DNA of 64,000 nt from Bacteroides eggerthii. Lineage in GTDB: Bacteria; Bacteroidota; Bacteroidia; Bacteroidales; Bacteroidaceae. Position numbers and translations under genes: made by a program. Shown here piece after piece: positions 17,456 through 26,539 of this stretch (position 1 is the stretch's first letter; every line of letters begins with the position of its first letter). The stretch spans positions 1,210,001 to 1,274,000 of the forward strand of contig NZ_CP102258.1 in the NCBI RefSeq assembly GCF_025146565.1, given 5' to 3'. The notes under the pieces were generated by a model. It ran no database searches. It had not been told where the DNA came from and saw only the letters and a program-made list of their open reading frames with translations.

Positions 17456-20086
17456 ATGAAGAAGATATTTTCTATGCTGTTGTTTGGCTTCCTTTCTCTC
17501 TCTGTCTCGTCGCAGACTGCGGTTTCGGTAGCCGGATTCTTTCCTCTCCCCGAACAAGTGAGTCGGGGAAGCGGACGGACAGTTTATAATTTTAATTTAG
17601 GATGGCGATTTCATCGAGGTGATGTGGCAGGAGCTGAAGCTGCTGTCTTTGATGATTTGCAGTGGGAAGTCGTATCAATTCCACATTCAGTGCAGTTAAT
17701 GCCTTCTGAAGCCAGTGGATGTCGTAATTATCAGGGGATAGCATGGTATCGCAAACGTTTTGTTGTGCCTGAAGCTTCCGAAGGAAAGGATGTGTCAATT
17801 CACTTTGAAGCCGCTATGGGTAAACAAGTGCTTTATTTGAATGGAGATAAAGTAGGTGAACATCAGGGAGGCTATCTTCCATTTAACTTGAACCTTACCG
17901 ATCAAGGAGTTGTTGCTGGAGACACTTGTGTGGTTGCTGTAATGGTAGATAACAGTAATGATAAGACTTTTCCACCGGGAAAGCCTCAGTATACACTCGA
18001 CTTTTCTTATCATGGTGGAATTTATCGTGATGTATGGTTGATTAGTAAGGGGCGTACTGCGCTGACCGATGCTGTTGAGGCAAATCGTGTGGCGGGTGGA
18101 GGCGTATTTGTCCATGCTGAAAATATCAGTGAACAACATGCGGAAGTGGTAGTGAAGAGTGAAGTGGAGAATAAAGAGAATAGGAATCGTACAGTGACAA
18201 TAGAAACTGTATTAGTTGATGCAGGCCAACGTATTGTTGGAAAAAAACGTCGTAAACTTGCTCTGAAAGCCGGTGAAGTTGGAATAGTGGAACAGCGGTT
18301 GGCGGTGCGCAAGCCTAAACTTTGGACACCGGAAACGCCCTATCTATATCATGTCCAGACTCGCGTATTGGATGGCGGTATATTGCTGGATGGCGGTGTG
18401 ACGCGCATCGGTATCCGTTCTTTTGTTTTTGATGCAGAGAAAGGACTTATCTTAAATGGGAAACCTTATGGGCAGTTAGTGGGTGCTAACCGGCATCAGG
18501 ATTTTGCTTATGTGGGTAATGCACTTCCCAATTCGCAACAATGGCGCGATGCCAAGCGGTTGCGTGATGCCGGCTGTACTATTATTCGTACGGCCCATTA
18601 TCCGCAAGACCCTTCTTTTATGGATGCTTGTGATGAATTGGGGCTTTTTGTGATTGTTGCTACGCCAGGATGGCAGTACTGGAACAAAGATCCTAAGTTC
18701 GCTCAATTGGTGCACAGAAATACGCGTGAGATTATTCGTCGCGACCGTAATCATCCTTCAGTGTTGATGTGGGAGCCTATTTTGAATGAAACGTCTTATC
18801 CTCTTGATTTTGCTCTTGAAGCGTTGAAGATAACTAAAGATGAATATCCTTATGAAGGTCGCCCGGTAGCAGCTGCAGATGTACATTCAGCGGGTGTGGC
18901 CGAGCATTATGACGTGGTTTACGGCTGGCCGGGTGATGATGAGAAGCCTGGCCGTCCCAAACAGTGTATTTTTACTCGTGAGTTTGGTGAGAATGTGGAT
19001 GATTGGTATGCTCACAACAATAACAATCGTGCTTGCCGCGGTTGGGGAGAACGTCCGCAGTTAGTGCAGGCTCTCTCTTTGGCTAAAAGCTATGATGAAA
19101 TGTATCGAACTACCGGACAGTTTATCGGTGGTGCACAGTGGCATCCTTTTGATCATCAGCGTGGTTATCATCCTGATCCCTATTTCGGCGGAATTTATGA
19201 TGCTTTCCGTCAACCGAAATATGCTTATGAAATGTTCCGCAGTCAGTCGCCGGCTCACTTGAATCATCCGACTGCTGAAAGTGGCCCCATGGTATATATC
19301 GCACATGAGATGTCACCTTTCAGTGATGCTGATGTAGTGGTATTCAGTAATTGCGACTCTGTCCGCCTTTCCGTATATGATGGTACAAAGAGTTGGGTTC
19401 TGCCTGTGGTACATGCCAAGGGGCACATGCCCAATGCGCCTCTGGTGTTCAAGAATGTGTGGGACTTTTGGGAAGCGCGTGAGCTTAGCTATAAGCAAAA
19501 GAATTGGCAGAAGGTGAATATGGTGGCAGAAGGCATTATTGGCGGAAAAGTAGTATGTACAACTAAGCGCATGCCTTCGCGTCGTAGTACTAAACTGCGT
19601 TTGAAGTTGGATACTGAAGGCAAGCAATTGGTGGCGGACGGTTCAGACTTTATTGTTGTAGTAGCAGAAGTGACAGATGATAGTGGTAATGTTCGTCGGT
19701 TGGCAAAGGAGAATATTGTATTTTCCATTGAAGGCGAAGGTGAAATAATTGGAGATGCTTCCATTCATGCCAACCCTCGTCCGGTTGAGTTCGGAACAGC
19801 TCCTCTGCTGGTGCGTTCTACTTGTAAAGCCGGTAAAGTAAAGGTGACTGCTCGCGTACAATTTGAAGGAACTCATGCTCCTGCATCAGCCGAAATAGAG
19901 TTTGAATCCATTCCTTGCCAATTGCCATTCTGTCATATAGAACAGCAACAGGATACTGTTCTAAAACGGGTTGTGTCGGATCATGAACAGGATTCAGTTA
20001 ATAGCCGTAGATTCTCTGAAGAGGAAAAGAAACAAATGTTGGATGAAGTGGAAAAGCAACAGACGGAATTTGGTATAGGAAAATAG
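17456..20086 (+). CDS. GH2 family exo-beta-glycosidase
   Basis: 876-residue enzyme with a signal peptide (FSMLLFGFLSLSVSSQ). Order of domains: jelly-roll sugar-binding domain (residues ~45-200, YNFNLGWRFHRGD), immunoglobulin-like domain (~205-310), TIM barrel (~315-620), then C-terminal beta-sandwich domains. The acid/base is Glu445 in PILNETSYP and the nucleophile Glu509 in FTREFGENVDD, so the enzyme appears intact. GH2 covers beta-galactosidase, beta-glucuronidase, beta-mannosidase and others; the sequence does not let me choose. It is a single-gene unit with its own copy of the 25-base element and is closed by a strong terminator. Confidence 0.9.
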   Translation: MKKIFSMLLFGFLSLSVSSQTAVSVAGFFPLPEQVSRGSGRTVYNFNLGWRFHRGDVAGAEAAVFDDLQWEVVSIPHSVQLMPSEASGCRNYQGIAWYRKRFVVPEASEGKDVSIHFEAAMGKQVLYLNGDKVGEHQGGYLPFNLNLTDQGVVAGDTCVVAVMVDNSNDKTFPPGKPQYTLDFSYHGGIYRDVWLISKGRTALTDAVEANRVAGGGVFVHAENISEQHAEVVVKSEVENKENRNRTVTIETVLVDAGQRIVGKKRRKLALKAGEVGIVEQRLAVRKPKLWTPETPYLYHVQTRVLDGGILLDGGVTRIGIRSFVFDAEKGLILNGKPYGQLVGANRHQDFAYVGNALPNSQQWRDAKRLRDAGCTIIRTAHYPQDPSFMDACDELGLFVIVATPGWQYWNKDPKFAQLVHRNTREIIRRDRNHPSVLMWEPILNETSYPLDFALEALKITKDEYPYEGRPVAAADVHSAGVAEHYDVVYGWPGDDEKPGRPKQCIFTREFGENVDDWYAHNNNNRACRGWGERPQLVQALSLAKSYDEMYRTTGQFIGGAQWHPFDHQRGYHPDPYFGGIYDAFRQPKYAYEMFRSQSPAHLNHPTAESGPMVYIAHEMSPFSDADVVVFSNCDSVRLSVYDGTKSWVLPVVHAKGHMPNAPLVFKNVWDFWEARELSYKQKNWQKVNMVAEGIIGGKVVCTTKRMPSRRSTKLRLKLDTEGKQLVADGSDFIVVVAEVTDDSGNVRRLAKENIVFSIEGEGEIIGDASIHANPRPVEFGTAPLLVRSTCKAGKVKVTARVQFEGTHAPASAEIEFESIPCQLPFCHIEQQQDTVLKRVVSDHEQDSVNSRRFSEEEKKQMLDEVEKQQTEFGIGK

Positions 20087-20099
20087 TTTTATACTCTTT

Positions 20100-20139
20100 A
20101 AAAAGTGCCACATGGCAAGTCGCTGATGTGGCACTTTTT
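20100..20139 (+). terminator. Rho-independent terminator after the GH2 gene
   Basis: A perfect 14-base inverted repeat, AAAAAGTGCCACAT (20100-20113) and ATGTGGCACTTTTT (20126-20139), with a 12-base loop. It ends in T residues on both strands, so it could work in either direction. Confidence 0.85.
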
Positions 20140-20399
20140 GCCTTGTAAGTAACTTTGTAAACCTTATGATTTTTACTTTCGGATTCTTTTTGTATTTTTG
20201 CACTTAACGTCTGGAAATGCAAGAAGCTTGTAGATGGTCGTTGTTACAGTCAGTTTACGTTCTCTTGAGTTTTTTGCAAAGATAAAAATTTTGAGAATTG
20301 ATTTTCCCTAAGTCAAAGCCGTTTTTAAGAGGGACAAATGAACTTTATCTTTGTATTAGAAGAATTACCTTGTTTAACATTCATTGGAGATCTAATATT
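20140..20399 (+). promoter_or_regulatory. Promoter region of the hybrid sensor gene
   Basis: A Bacteroides -7 type box TATCTTTG is present at 20346-20353 (TAnnTTTG), with a T-rich stretch (GTTTTT) about 20 bases upstream in place of the usual -33 TTTG. The region contains no copy of the 25-base TACA-N15-CGTC element, which suggests that the sensor is expressed constitutively rather than through its own regulon. Confidence 0.5.
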
Positions 20400-23300
20400 A
20401 TGAAATATTTGTTAACTCTTTTTCTGTCGCTTTTGTCATGTTTACTTGTAGCACAAAATGTTATAGTGGAACACTATTCGAAAAATCAGGGGCTGCTTAA
20501 TAATATGGTTAGCATGACAGAGAAAGATTCTGATGGTTTTATGTGGTTTGCCACCTGGTACGGATTATGTCGCTTTGATGGAGAAAAGGTACTTACATAT
20601 AACCATTACCAATTGGATCATGATGTGCCTCCTCGGAAGATACAATATATCATTGATGATGCCAAAGGCTTCATTTGGATAAAGACTATCGACCATAAAC
20701 TCTATCTTTTTGATAAAAAGAAAGAATGTTTTAAGGCAGTCTATGGCAATATTAAAAGGTTTGTGGCAAATGTTCAGGTTATTAAACTGCAACGGGCTTT
20801 TGATGACTATGTGTTATTACTTACCAAAGATAAGAATCTTTTTCTGGCCCGGGTAGATGAGCAGGGAAAGGTACAGATTGAGTTACTTTTTGAAGCTAAA
20901 GATTATATTGACTCTTCCAACTATATGTTGAAGAGCAATCTGTTTTTTGAAAATAATGCGTATATTGGTTGGATCGGTGTAGATTATAAGATAAATGTTC
21001 TTCCTAAAGGAGAGGCTTTGAAGGGAAAACCTGCTGACTTCTTTCTGAATCAAGTGAAGCTTAATTCGGGAAGTAACTTTTCATCCAGTGTCATTCAGGA
21101 CAAACTGATGTGGTTGGGTACCAGTGACGGCTATTTTTATTGTATAGACAGTGAGAAGGGTAATGTAACCCGGCATTATATACCTCAGAATATGGGGGCG
21201 GTGACTGATATATTGACTACATCGGCAAAGGCGCTATATGTGTCGGTTGCAAATAAGGGAGTTTTTGAATATTCTCCTGATAAACGAAAGTCGAAAAAAA
21301 TTAATGTGGACGTTAATGAACGATTAGTTAGCCATTCGTTTATTGATAGTTATAATAAACTATGGTTTCATGAAAACGAACGGGCTGTTGTTTATTATGA
21401 TCCTGTGACTAATAAGTCGCGCAGATATCCTTTTTCGGTATCCGGTAAAATAACGTCTTTTATCGTTGAAGATGCCGGTGAGCAGGGCGTTCTGTTTCTT
21501 TCACCGGCAGGCGAAGCCCTTTTTTTTGATAGGGACAATTTGACAATGTGTTCTATCAATCAGATAAAGTCTATCATGGATGTTTCGCCAAATCAACTTT
21601 TTTTTCATTTCTTTATAGACGATGAGGGTACTGTATGGCTTTCGTCAACAGAAAAGGGCGTTTATCATGTCTATTTCCCTAAAAAGCAGTTTCGTACCCT
21701 TGTCTTGCCTGTAACAAATAAGGCGGCGGGAAAAGATGATGCAGGCGTACGTGCTTGTTTTCAGAGCCGTAATGGAGATATTTGGGTCGGAAATCGTATG
21801 AAGGATGTATTCCGGTTTGATTCAAAAGGGTATTTGGTGCAGACTTATCCTGCCTATGAAGAGCTTTTTGGAGCAGTTTATCATGTAATGGAGGATGATA
21901 AAGGAAATCTTTGGTTTGCTACTAAGGGCGATGGCTTGGTAAAGTTGACGCCTGATGTCAAAGCGAAATATGGCTATCGTTTCCAGCGGTTCAAACATAA
22001 TCCCTCTGACAATACTTCGCTTAGCGGAGACAAAATCTATTATACCTATCAAGATAGCCATAAACGTATTTGGGTATGTACACTTGACGGTGGTCTTAAC
22101 CTGTTGCATGAACAGGGCGGGAGCATTACTTTTTTTAATGATCGGAACGGATTCATAAACTATTCTGCTTATGGGCTCCCTATGGAGGTGCGCAATATTG
22201 TAGAAGATAAGGAGGGACGTATGTGGGTCGGTACGATGGATGGGCTGATCTCTTTCGATGGCAATTTCAGCAATGTGTCGGATATTAAATTTGAAGCTTA
22301 TCGTGGCAGAATGCGGAGGGCTTATGCTGATAGTGATGTATGCCAACTATATAAAGACAGTAAGGATACTGTATGGGCCAGTGTCTTTGGTGGAGGATTG
22401 AATAAGTTGGTAGGTTATGATGAAGAGAAACATGAACCGGAATTTGTTGCTTATGAACTTGTGGGAAACTTGAAAAATGAAGTAATTACTTCCATTATAG
22501 AAGATAGGCATGGTATGTTATGGTTAGGGACGAAATTAGGGGTCGTTTGTTTTGATCGGCAAACCGGTAACTTTCGTACTTATACCCATTATGATGGCTT
22601 TCCTGACTTTGAACTAGAGGAAGGAGGCGTGTGTACTCCGACCGGTGAAATCTGGATGGGGGGAACAAAAGGAATCATTATTTTTCATCCTGATGAATTG
22701 AAGGAAGTGGATAGAACCAGTAAAACATTCATTGTTAATTGTCAAATAGGAAATCAGGATATTCGCTTGGTAGACAATCCTTCGATTGTAGACCGTTCTA
22801 TTTCTTATGTTGATGAAATAAAGCTTAACCATGATCAGTCAATGTTTTCTTTCGAATTTGTAACACTGAGTTATGTAGACCGTAATAGCATCAGTTATCG
22901 TTATATTCTGGAAGGCTATGAGGAGCAATGGCATTTTAATGGCGTTAATCGTCTTGCTTCGTATACGAATGTTCCTTCGGGCAATTATGTATTCAGGGTA
23001 CAAGCGATGGATGATAATGGCGTTGACTCTTTTTCGGAGTGTAAAATGCGGGTGATCATTCGTCCTCCTTGGTGGGCCACTTGGTGGGCTTACGTCATCT
23101 ATGTTTTATTGGGTGCGGGAGTTCTCTATATGGGCATCCGCCTCTCCGTATTTCTGATACGGATGAGAAATAATGTGTATATTGACCAGCGTTTGTCGGA
23201 ATTGAAAATACGTTTTTTCACCAATGTGTCGCACGAGTTGCGTACGCCACTCACACTGATACAAGGTCCCATACAGGAACTGAAAACAGAGGCACTGTCT

Positions 23301-24776
23301 GTCAAAGGGAAAAAGTATGTGGAGTTGATGGAAAAGAATACTTTGCACATGTTGAAGTTGGTAAATCAGATTCTTGATTTCCGCAAGATCCAGAATGGAA
23401 AGATGCGCCTGCATGTTTCATGCTTCAATCTTACCGAACTACTTGCTTTTTTCGAAAAGGAGTTTATGATAATGGCAGAAGAAAAGGCGATAAATTTACA
23501 ATTTTGTCCGGAAGTAGAGGAACTTATGGTATGGGGCGATAAGGAGAGATTAGGAACTGTGGTACGTAACTTACTCTCGAATGCTTTTAAGTTTACTTCC
23601 TCCGGGGGTTCAATTAGGATTGTTTCCGGTTTAGCAGAAGATGGTAAACATTGTTTTATTCGTGTGGAAGACACTGGAGTAGGAATTCCTCAAAATAAAC
23701 TGACCGAAATATTTGGTCGTTTCTCACAGGCTGATAATGCAAAAGGAGCTTATTATCAAGGTACCGGTATCGGGCTGGCTCTTTCGAAAGAAATTGTAGA
23801 ATTGCATCATGGCGAGATATTTGCCGCCAATGGTAAGCAAGGTGCACAATTTACGGTATGGCTGCTATTGGGCAAAGAACAGTACAAGGAGAATGAGGTG
23901 GATTTTTATTTGGATGAACAGGTTGTAAAGGAAGTGCCTGACTGTAATGAACGGGTGGCTGATGAAAAGAACGGTGATGCTTCTTTATTGCCTAGCGTGC
24001 TTGTAGTGGATGATAATGTTGATTTGTGTAATATGTTGAAGTTGCAGCTTGAGGATAGGTTTAATATTCATTTGGCACATGATGGAGTGGAGGGACTCAA
24101 GATGGTGAACTTTCATCATCCTGATGTCGTGGTGACCGACCAAATGATGCCTTGCATGGACGGTATGGAAATGCTTAAACGTATTCGTGGCGATTTTCAA
24201 ATAAGTCACATACCGGTGATTATGCTTACTGCAAAGGGAGATGAGGATAGCAAGATACAAGCTATATCCCAAGGGGCTAATGCTTATATTGTGAAGCCTT
24301 TCAGTAAGGATTATCTGGTTGTACGTATTGAACAGCTATTAGGTGAACGTAAGCGGTTCCGCGAGCAAATGTGTGGTGATAATGGGGAGATGAATGATAA
24401 AGTCGAGCTTTCGGATAATTATGCAGGTTATTTGGAAAAGAAAGATTTGGATTTTATAGAGAAGATTCATCAAGTGGTTGAGGACAATATGGAAAACAGT
24501 GATTTCAATATCGACACCATAGCAGCATCTGTCGGTTTGAGCCGCTCTGCTTTCTTTAAGAAACTCAAGAGCCTTACGGGGTTGGCTCCGGTGGATTGGG
24601 TGAAAGAGATACGGTTAAACAAATCTGTCGAACTTATTAAGAAGACAGATTTATCTATCTCCGAAATAGCTTTTGCTGTGGGATTCAATGATTCCGGTTA
24701 TTTTAGCAAATGTTTCCGTAAAAAGTACAACCAGACTCCGCGTGAATATATAAATGCATATCGGGGAAAGAAATAA
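20400..24776 (+). CDS. Hybrid two-component system sensor-regulator (HTCS)
   Basis: 1458-residue one-protein two-component system that senses a pectin oligosaccharide in the periplasm and activates the PUL. I use the ATG at 20400, which begins the signal peptide (MKYLLTLFLSLLSCLLVAQ); the longer frame has no export signal. Domains: double beta-propeller of two-component-regulator repeats (~20-760; QGLLNNMVSMTEKDSDGFMW, EDKEGRMWVGTMDGLISFD); Y_Y_Y domain (~790-885); transmembrane helix ~890-920; HisKA with His945 in NVSHELRTP; HATPase (GVGIPQNKLTEIF, GTGIGLALS); receiver with Asp1247 in VVTDQMMPCMDG; AraC-type DNA-binding domain ~1370-1455. All phosphorelay residues are present. It is the obvious candidate to bind the ten 25-base elements. 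Confidence 0.95.
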   Translation: MKYLLTLFLSLLSCLLVAQNVIVEHYSKNQGLLNNMVSMTEKDSDGFMWFATWYGLCRFDGEKVLTYNHYQLDHDVPPRKIQYIIDDAKGFIWIKTIDHKLYLFDKKKECFKAVYGNIKRFVANVQVIKLQRAFDDYVLLLTKDKNLFLARVDEQGKVQIELLFEAKDYIDSSNYMLKSNLFFENNAYIGWIGVDYKINVLPKGEALKGKPADFFLNQVKLNSGSNFSSSVIQDKLMWLGTSDGYFYCIDSEKGNVTRHYIPQNMGAVTDILTTSAKALYVSVANKGVFEYSPDKRKSKKINVDVNERLVSHSFIDSYNKLWFHENERAVVYYDPVTNKSRRYPFSVSGKITSFIVEDAGEQGVLFLSPAGEALFFDRDNLTMCSINQIKSIMDVSPNQLFFHFFIDDEGTVWLSSTEKGVYHVYFPKKQFRTLVLPVTNKAAGKDDAGVRACFQSRNGDIWVGNRMKDVFRFDSKGYLVQTYPAYEELFGAVYHVMEDDKGNLWFATKGDGLVKLTPDVKAKYGYRFQRFKHNPSDNTSLSGDKIYYTYQDSHKRIWVCTLDGGLNLLHEQGGSITFFNDRNGFINYSAYGLPMEVRNIVEDKEGRMWVGTMDGLISFDGNFSNVSDIKFEAYRGRMRRAYADSDVCQLYKDSKDTVWASVFGGGLNKLVGYDEEKHEPEFVAYELVGNLKNEVITSIIEDRHGMLWLGTKLGVVCFDRQTGNFRTYTHYDGFPDFELEEGGVCTPTGEIWMGGTKGIIIFHPDELKEVDRTSKTFIVNCQIGNQDIRLVDNPSIVDRSISYVDEIKLNHDQSMFSFEFVTLSYVDRNSISYRYILEGYEEQWHFNGVNRLASYTNVPSGNYVFRVQAMDDNGVDSFSECKMRVIIRPPWWATWWAYVIYVLLGAGVLYMGIRLSVFLIRMRNNVYIDQRLSELKIRFFTNVSHELRTPLTLIQGPIQELKTEALSVKGKKYVELMEKNTLHMLKLVNQILDFRKIQNGKMRLHVSCFNLTELLAFFEKEFMIMAEEKAINLQFCPEVEELMVWGDKERLGTVVRNLLSNAFKFTSSGGSIRIVSGLAEDGKHCFIRVEDTGVGIPQNKLTEIFGRFSQADNAKGAYYQGTGIGLALSKEIVELHHGEIFAANGKQGAQFTVWLLLGKEQYKENEVDFYLDEQVVKEVPDCNERVADEKNGDASLLPSVLVVDDNVDLCNMLKLQLEDRFNIHLAHDGVEGLKMVNFHHPDVVVTDQMMPCMDGMEMLKRIRGDFQISHIPVIMLTAKGDEDSKIQAISQGANAYIVKPFSKDYLVVRIEQLLGERKRFREQMCGDNGEMNDKVELSDNYAGYLEKKDLDFIEKIHQVVEDNMENSDFNIDTIAASVGLSRSAFFKKLKSLTGLAPVDWVKEIRLNKSVELIKKTDLSISEIAFAVGFNDSGYFSKCFRKKYNQTPREYINAYRGKK

Positions 24777-24778
24777 AG

Positions 24779-24804
24779 AGTACAAAGTATTCCTCTCAAA
24801 CGTC
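24779..24804 (+). promoter_or_regulatory. Putative PUL regulator site 4 (26-base variant)
   Basis: Begins AGTACAAA two bases after the HTCS stop codon and ends AAACGTC. It has one more base than the other copies (TACA-N16-CGTC). It lies 34 bases before the PL1 start and implies that the PL1-DUF6298 unit is switched independently of the sensor gene. Confidence 0.55.
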
Positions 24805-24838
24805 TTCTTGTCAGCTTAGATATAAAATATTAATAGAC

Positions 24839-26533
24839 ATGAAGAATTCACTAACACGTACTTTATGTACGGTGGTTTTTGTAGTAAGTGCAGCATCTGC
24901 CTGGGCTCAATATCCCACAATTCCTGCTGCTGAAAAAGCGCGTGGCGAAAGAATACAAGCCGAGATAAATCGTCTTTCTGACGAGGCTTGGCAACGCGCT
25001 TTACCGGTTGTAATGTCAGAGGCAGCTAAAGGGCGTCCTTACGTTCCTTGGGCAAGTAAACCTTCCGACTTGAAGCAAGCTAAGATTCCGGCTTTTCCCG
25101 GAGCGGAAGGAGGCGGTGCCTATACGCCCGGCGGACGTGGCGGCAAGGTAATTGTTGTAACTTCTTTAGCTGATCGCGGGCCGGGCACATTGCGCGAAGC
25201 TTGTGAAACAGGTGGTGCCCGTATTGTTGTGTTTAATGTGGCTGGTGTGATCAAATTGGAGTCACCTATTAATGTGCGTGCCCCTTATATAACCATTGCC
25301 GGACAGACAGCTCCCGGAGACGGTATCTGTGTGACAGGGGCTTCTTTCCTGCTTGATACACATGATATTATTATCCGTCATATGCGTTTCCGGCGTGGGG
25401 AACAGGATGTACTGTTCCGGGACGATGCCTTAGGTGGTAATTGCGTGGGCAATGTTATCATAGACCATGTCTCTGCCAGTTGGGGATTGGATGAGAATAT
25501 GTCGCTCTATCGTCATGTGTACGATCGCAGGGCAGATGGGGGATACACTAAACTGCCTACTGTGAACATCACAATTCAGAACTCTATGTTTACTGAAGCG
25601 CTTGATTGTTATAATCATGCGTTCGGTGCAACGATCGGCGGTCATAACAGCATGTTCTGTCGTAATCTCTTTGCTTCGAATATCAGCCGGAATTGCTCGA
25701 TCGGTATGGATGGTGACTTTAACTTTGTTAATAATATCACCTATAACTGGTGGAATCGTTCTATTGACGGTGGTGATAACAAGAGTTTGCTCAATATCAT
25801 CAATAATAACTTTAAGCCGGGTCCCATAACTCCGCTTGATAAGCCTATCAGCTATCGTATTGTGAAGCCGGAAGCGGGACGTGCCAAAGAGTTTAAAGAT
25901 GTGTATGGAAAAGCTTATGTGAATGGCAATATTGTCCATGGGAACAAGCGTGTGACAGCAGATAACTGGGATGGCGGCGTACAGCCTCCGGTATCTGAAG
26001 ATAAGATGGAAGAAACACTGGCTAAGATTAAGATGGACAAGCCGTTTGATATGCCTCATGTAACTATAATGGATGCGAAAAAAGCCTATAATTATGTGCT
26101 GAGCCATGTTGGGGCCACTTTCCCAAAACGTGATGCCGTAGATCACCGTATGGTGAAAAGCGTAAAAACCGGTAAAGCTATTTATGCTAAAGATGCTGCC
26201 AATTATGAATTCGTGCCAACGACAGTGAAGCGGCGCTTGCCGGTTGATTCCTATAAGAAAGGCATCATTACGGATCCCCGTCAAGTTGGTGGTCTGCCTG
26301 AGTACAAGGGTACTCCTGTACTTGATACCGATGGTGATGGAATGCCTGATGCTTGGGAAGAGAAATATGGACTCAATCCCAATGATGCTTCTGATGCTAT
26401 ACAGGATATAAATGGTGACGGCTACAATAATATTGAGAAATACATTAACGGCATTGATCCCACAAAGAAAATTGATTGGACTGATTTGAAGAACAATCAT
26501 GATACGCTTGAAGGTAAAAAGAAACTTTTTTAA
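24839..26533 (+). CDS. PL1 family pectate lyase (first copy)
   Basis: 564-residue secreted beta-helix lyase that should cleave homogalacturonan by beta-elimination. The signal peptide ends near SAASAWAQ. An N-terminal helical segment is followed by the PL1 core: IPAFPGAEGGGAYTPGGRGG (~80-100), RGPGTLREACETGGARIVVF (~115-135), RHMRFRRGEQDV, and IDHVSASWGLDENMS (~205-220), which matches the calcium-site block of the family. The C-terminus carries an EF-hand-like calcium motif, DTDGDGMPDAWEEKYGLNP, with a second DINGDGYNN. It is paralogous to the PL1 gene at 61605. The next gene starts 6 bases after its stop. Confidence 0.9.
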   Translation: MKNSLTRTLCTVVFVVSAASAWAQYPTIPAAEKARGERIQAEINRLSDEAWQRALPVVMSEAAKGRPYVPWASKPSDLKQAKIPAFPGAEGGGAYTPGGRGGKVIVVTSLADRGPGTLREACETGGARIVVFNVAGVIKLESPINVRAPYITIAGQTAPGDGICVTGASFLLDTHDIIIRHMRFRRGEQDVLFRDDALGGNCVGNVIIDHVSASWGLDENMSLYRHVYDRRADGGYTKLPTVNITIQNSMFTEALDCYNHAFGATIGGHNSMFCRNLFASNISRNCSIGMDGDFNFVNNITYNWWNRSIDGGDNKSLLNIINNNFKPGPITPLDKPISYRIVKPEAGRAKEFKDVYGKAYVNGNIVHGNKRVTADNWDGGVQPPVSEDKMEETLAKIKMDKPFDMPHVTIMDAKKAYNYVLSHVGATFPKRDAVDHRMVKSVKTGKAIYAKDAANYEFVPTTVKRRLPVDSYKKGIITDPRQVGGLPEYKGTPVLDTDGDGMPDAWEEKYGLNPNDASDAIQDINGDGYNNIEKYINGIDPTKKIDWTDLKNNHDTLEGKKKLF

Positions 26534-26539
26534 GATGTT

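Noticed and set aside
20298..20399. Longer N-terminus of the HTCS
   Set aside because: The -7 box lies inside it at 20346-20353, and the signal peptide starts at 20400.
25430..26500. 356-residue open frame on the minus strand across PL1
   Set aside because: It lies wholly antisense to a well-supported lyase and its composition (Ile/His-rich, no domain) is that of a shadow frame.
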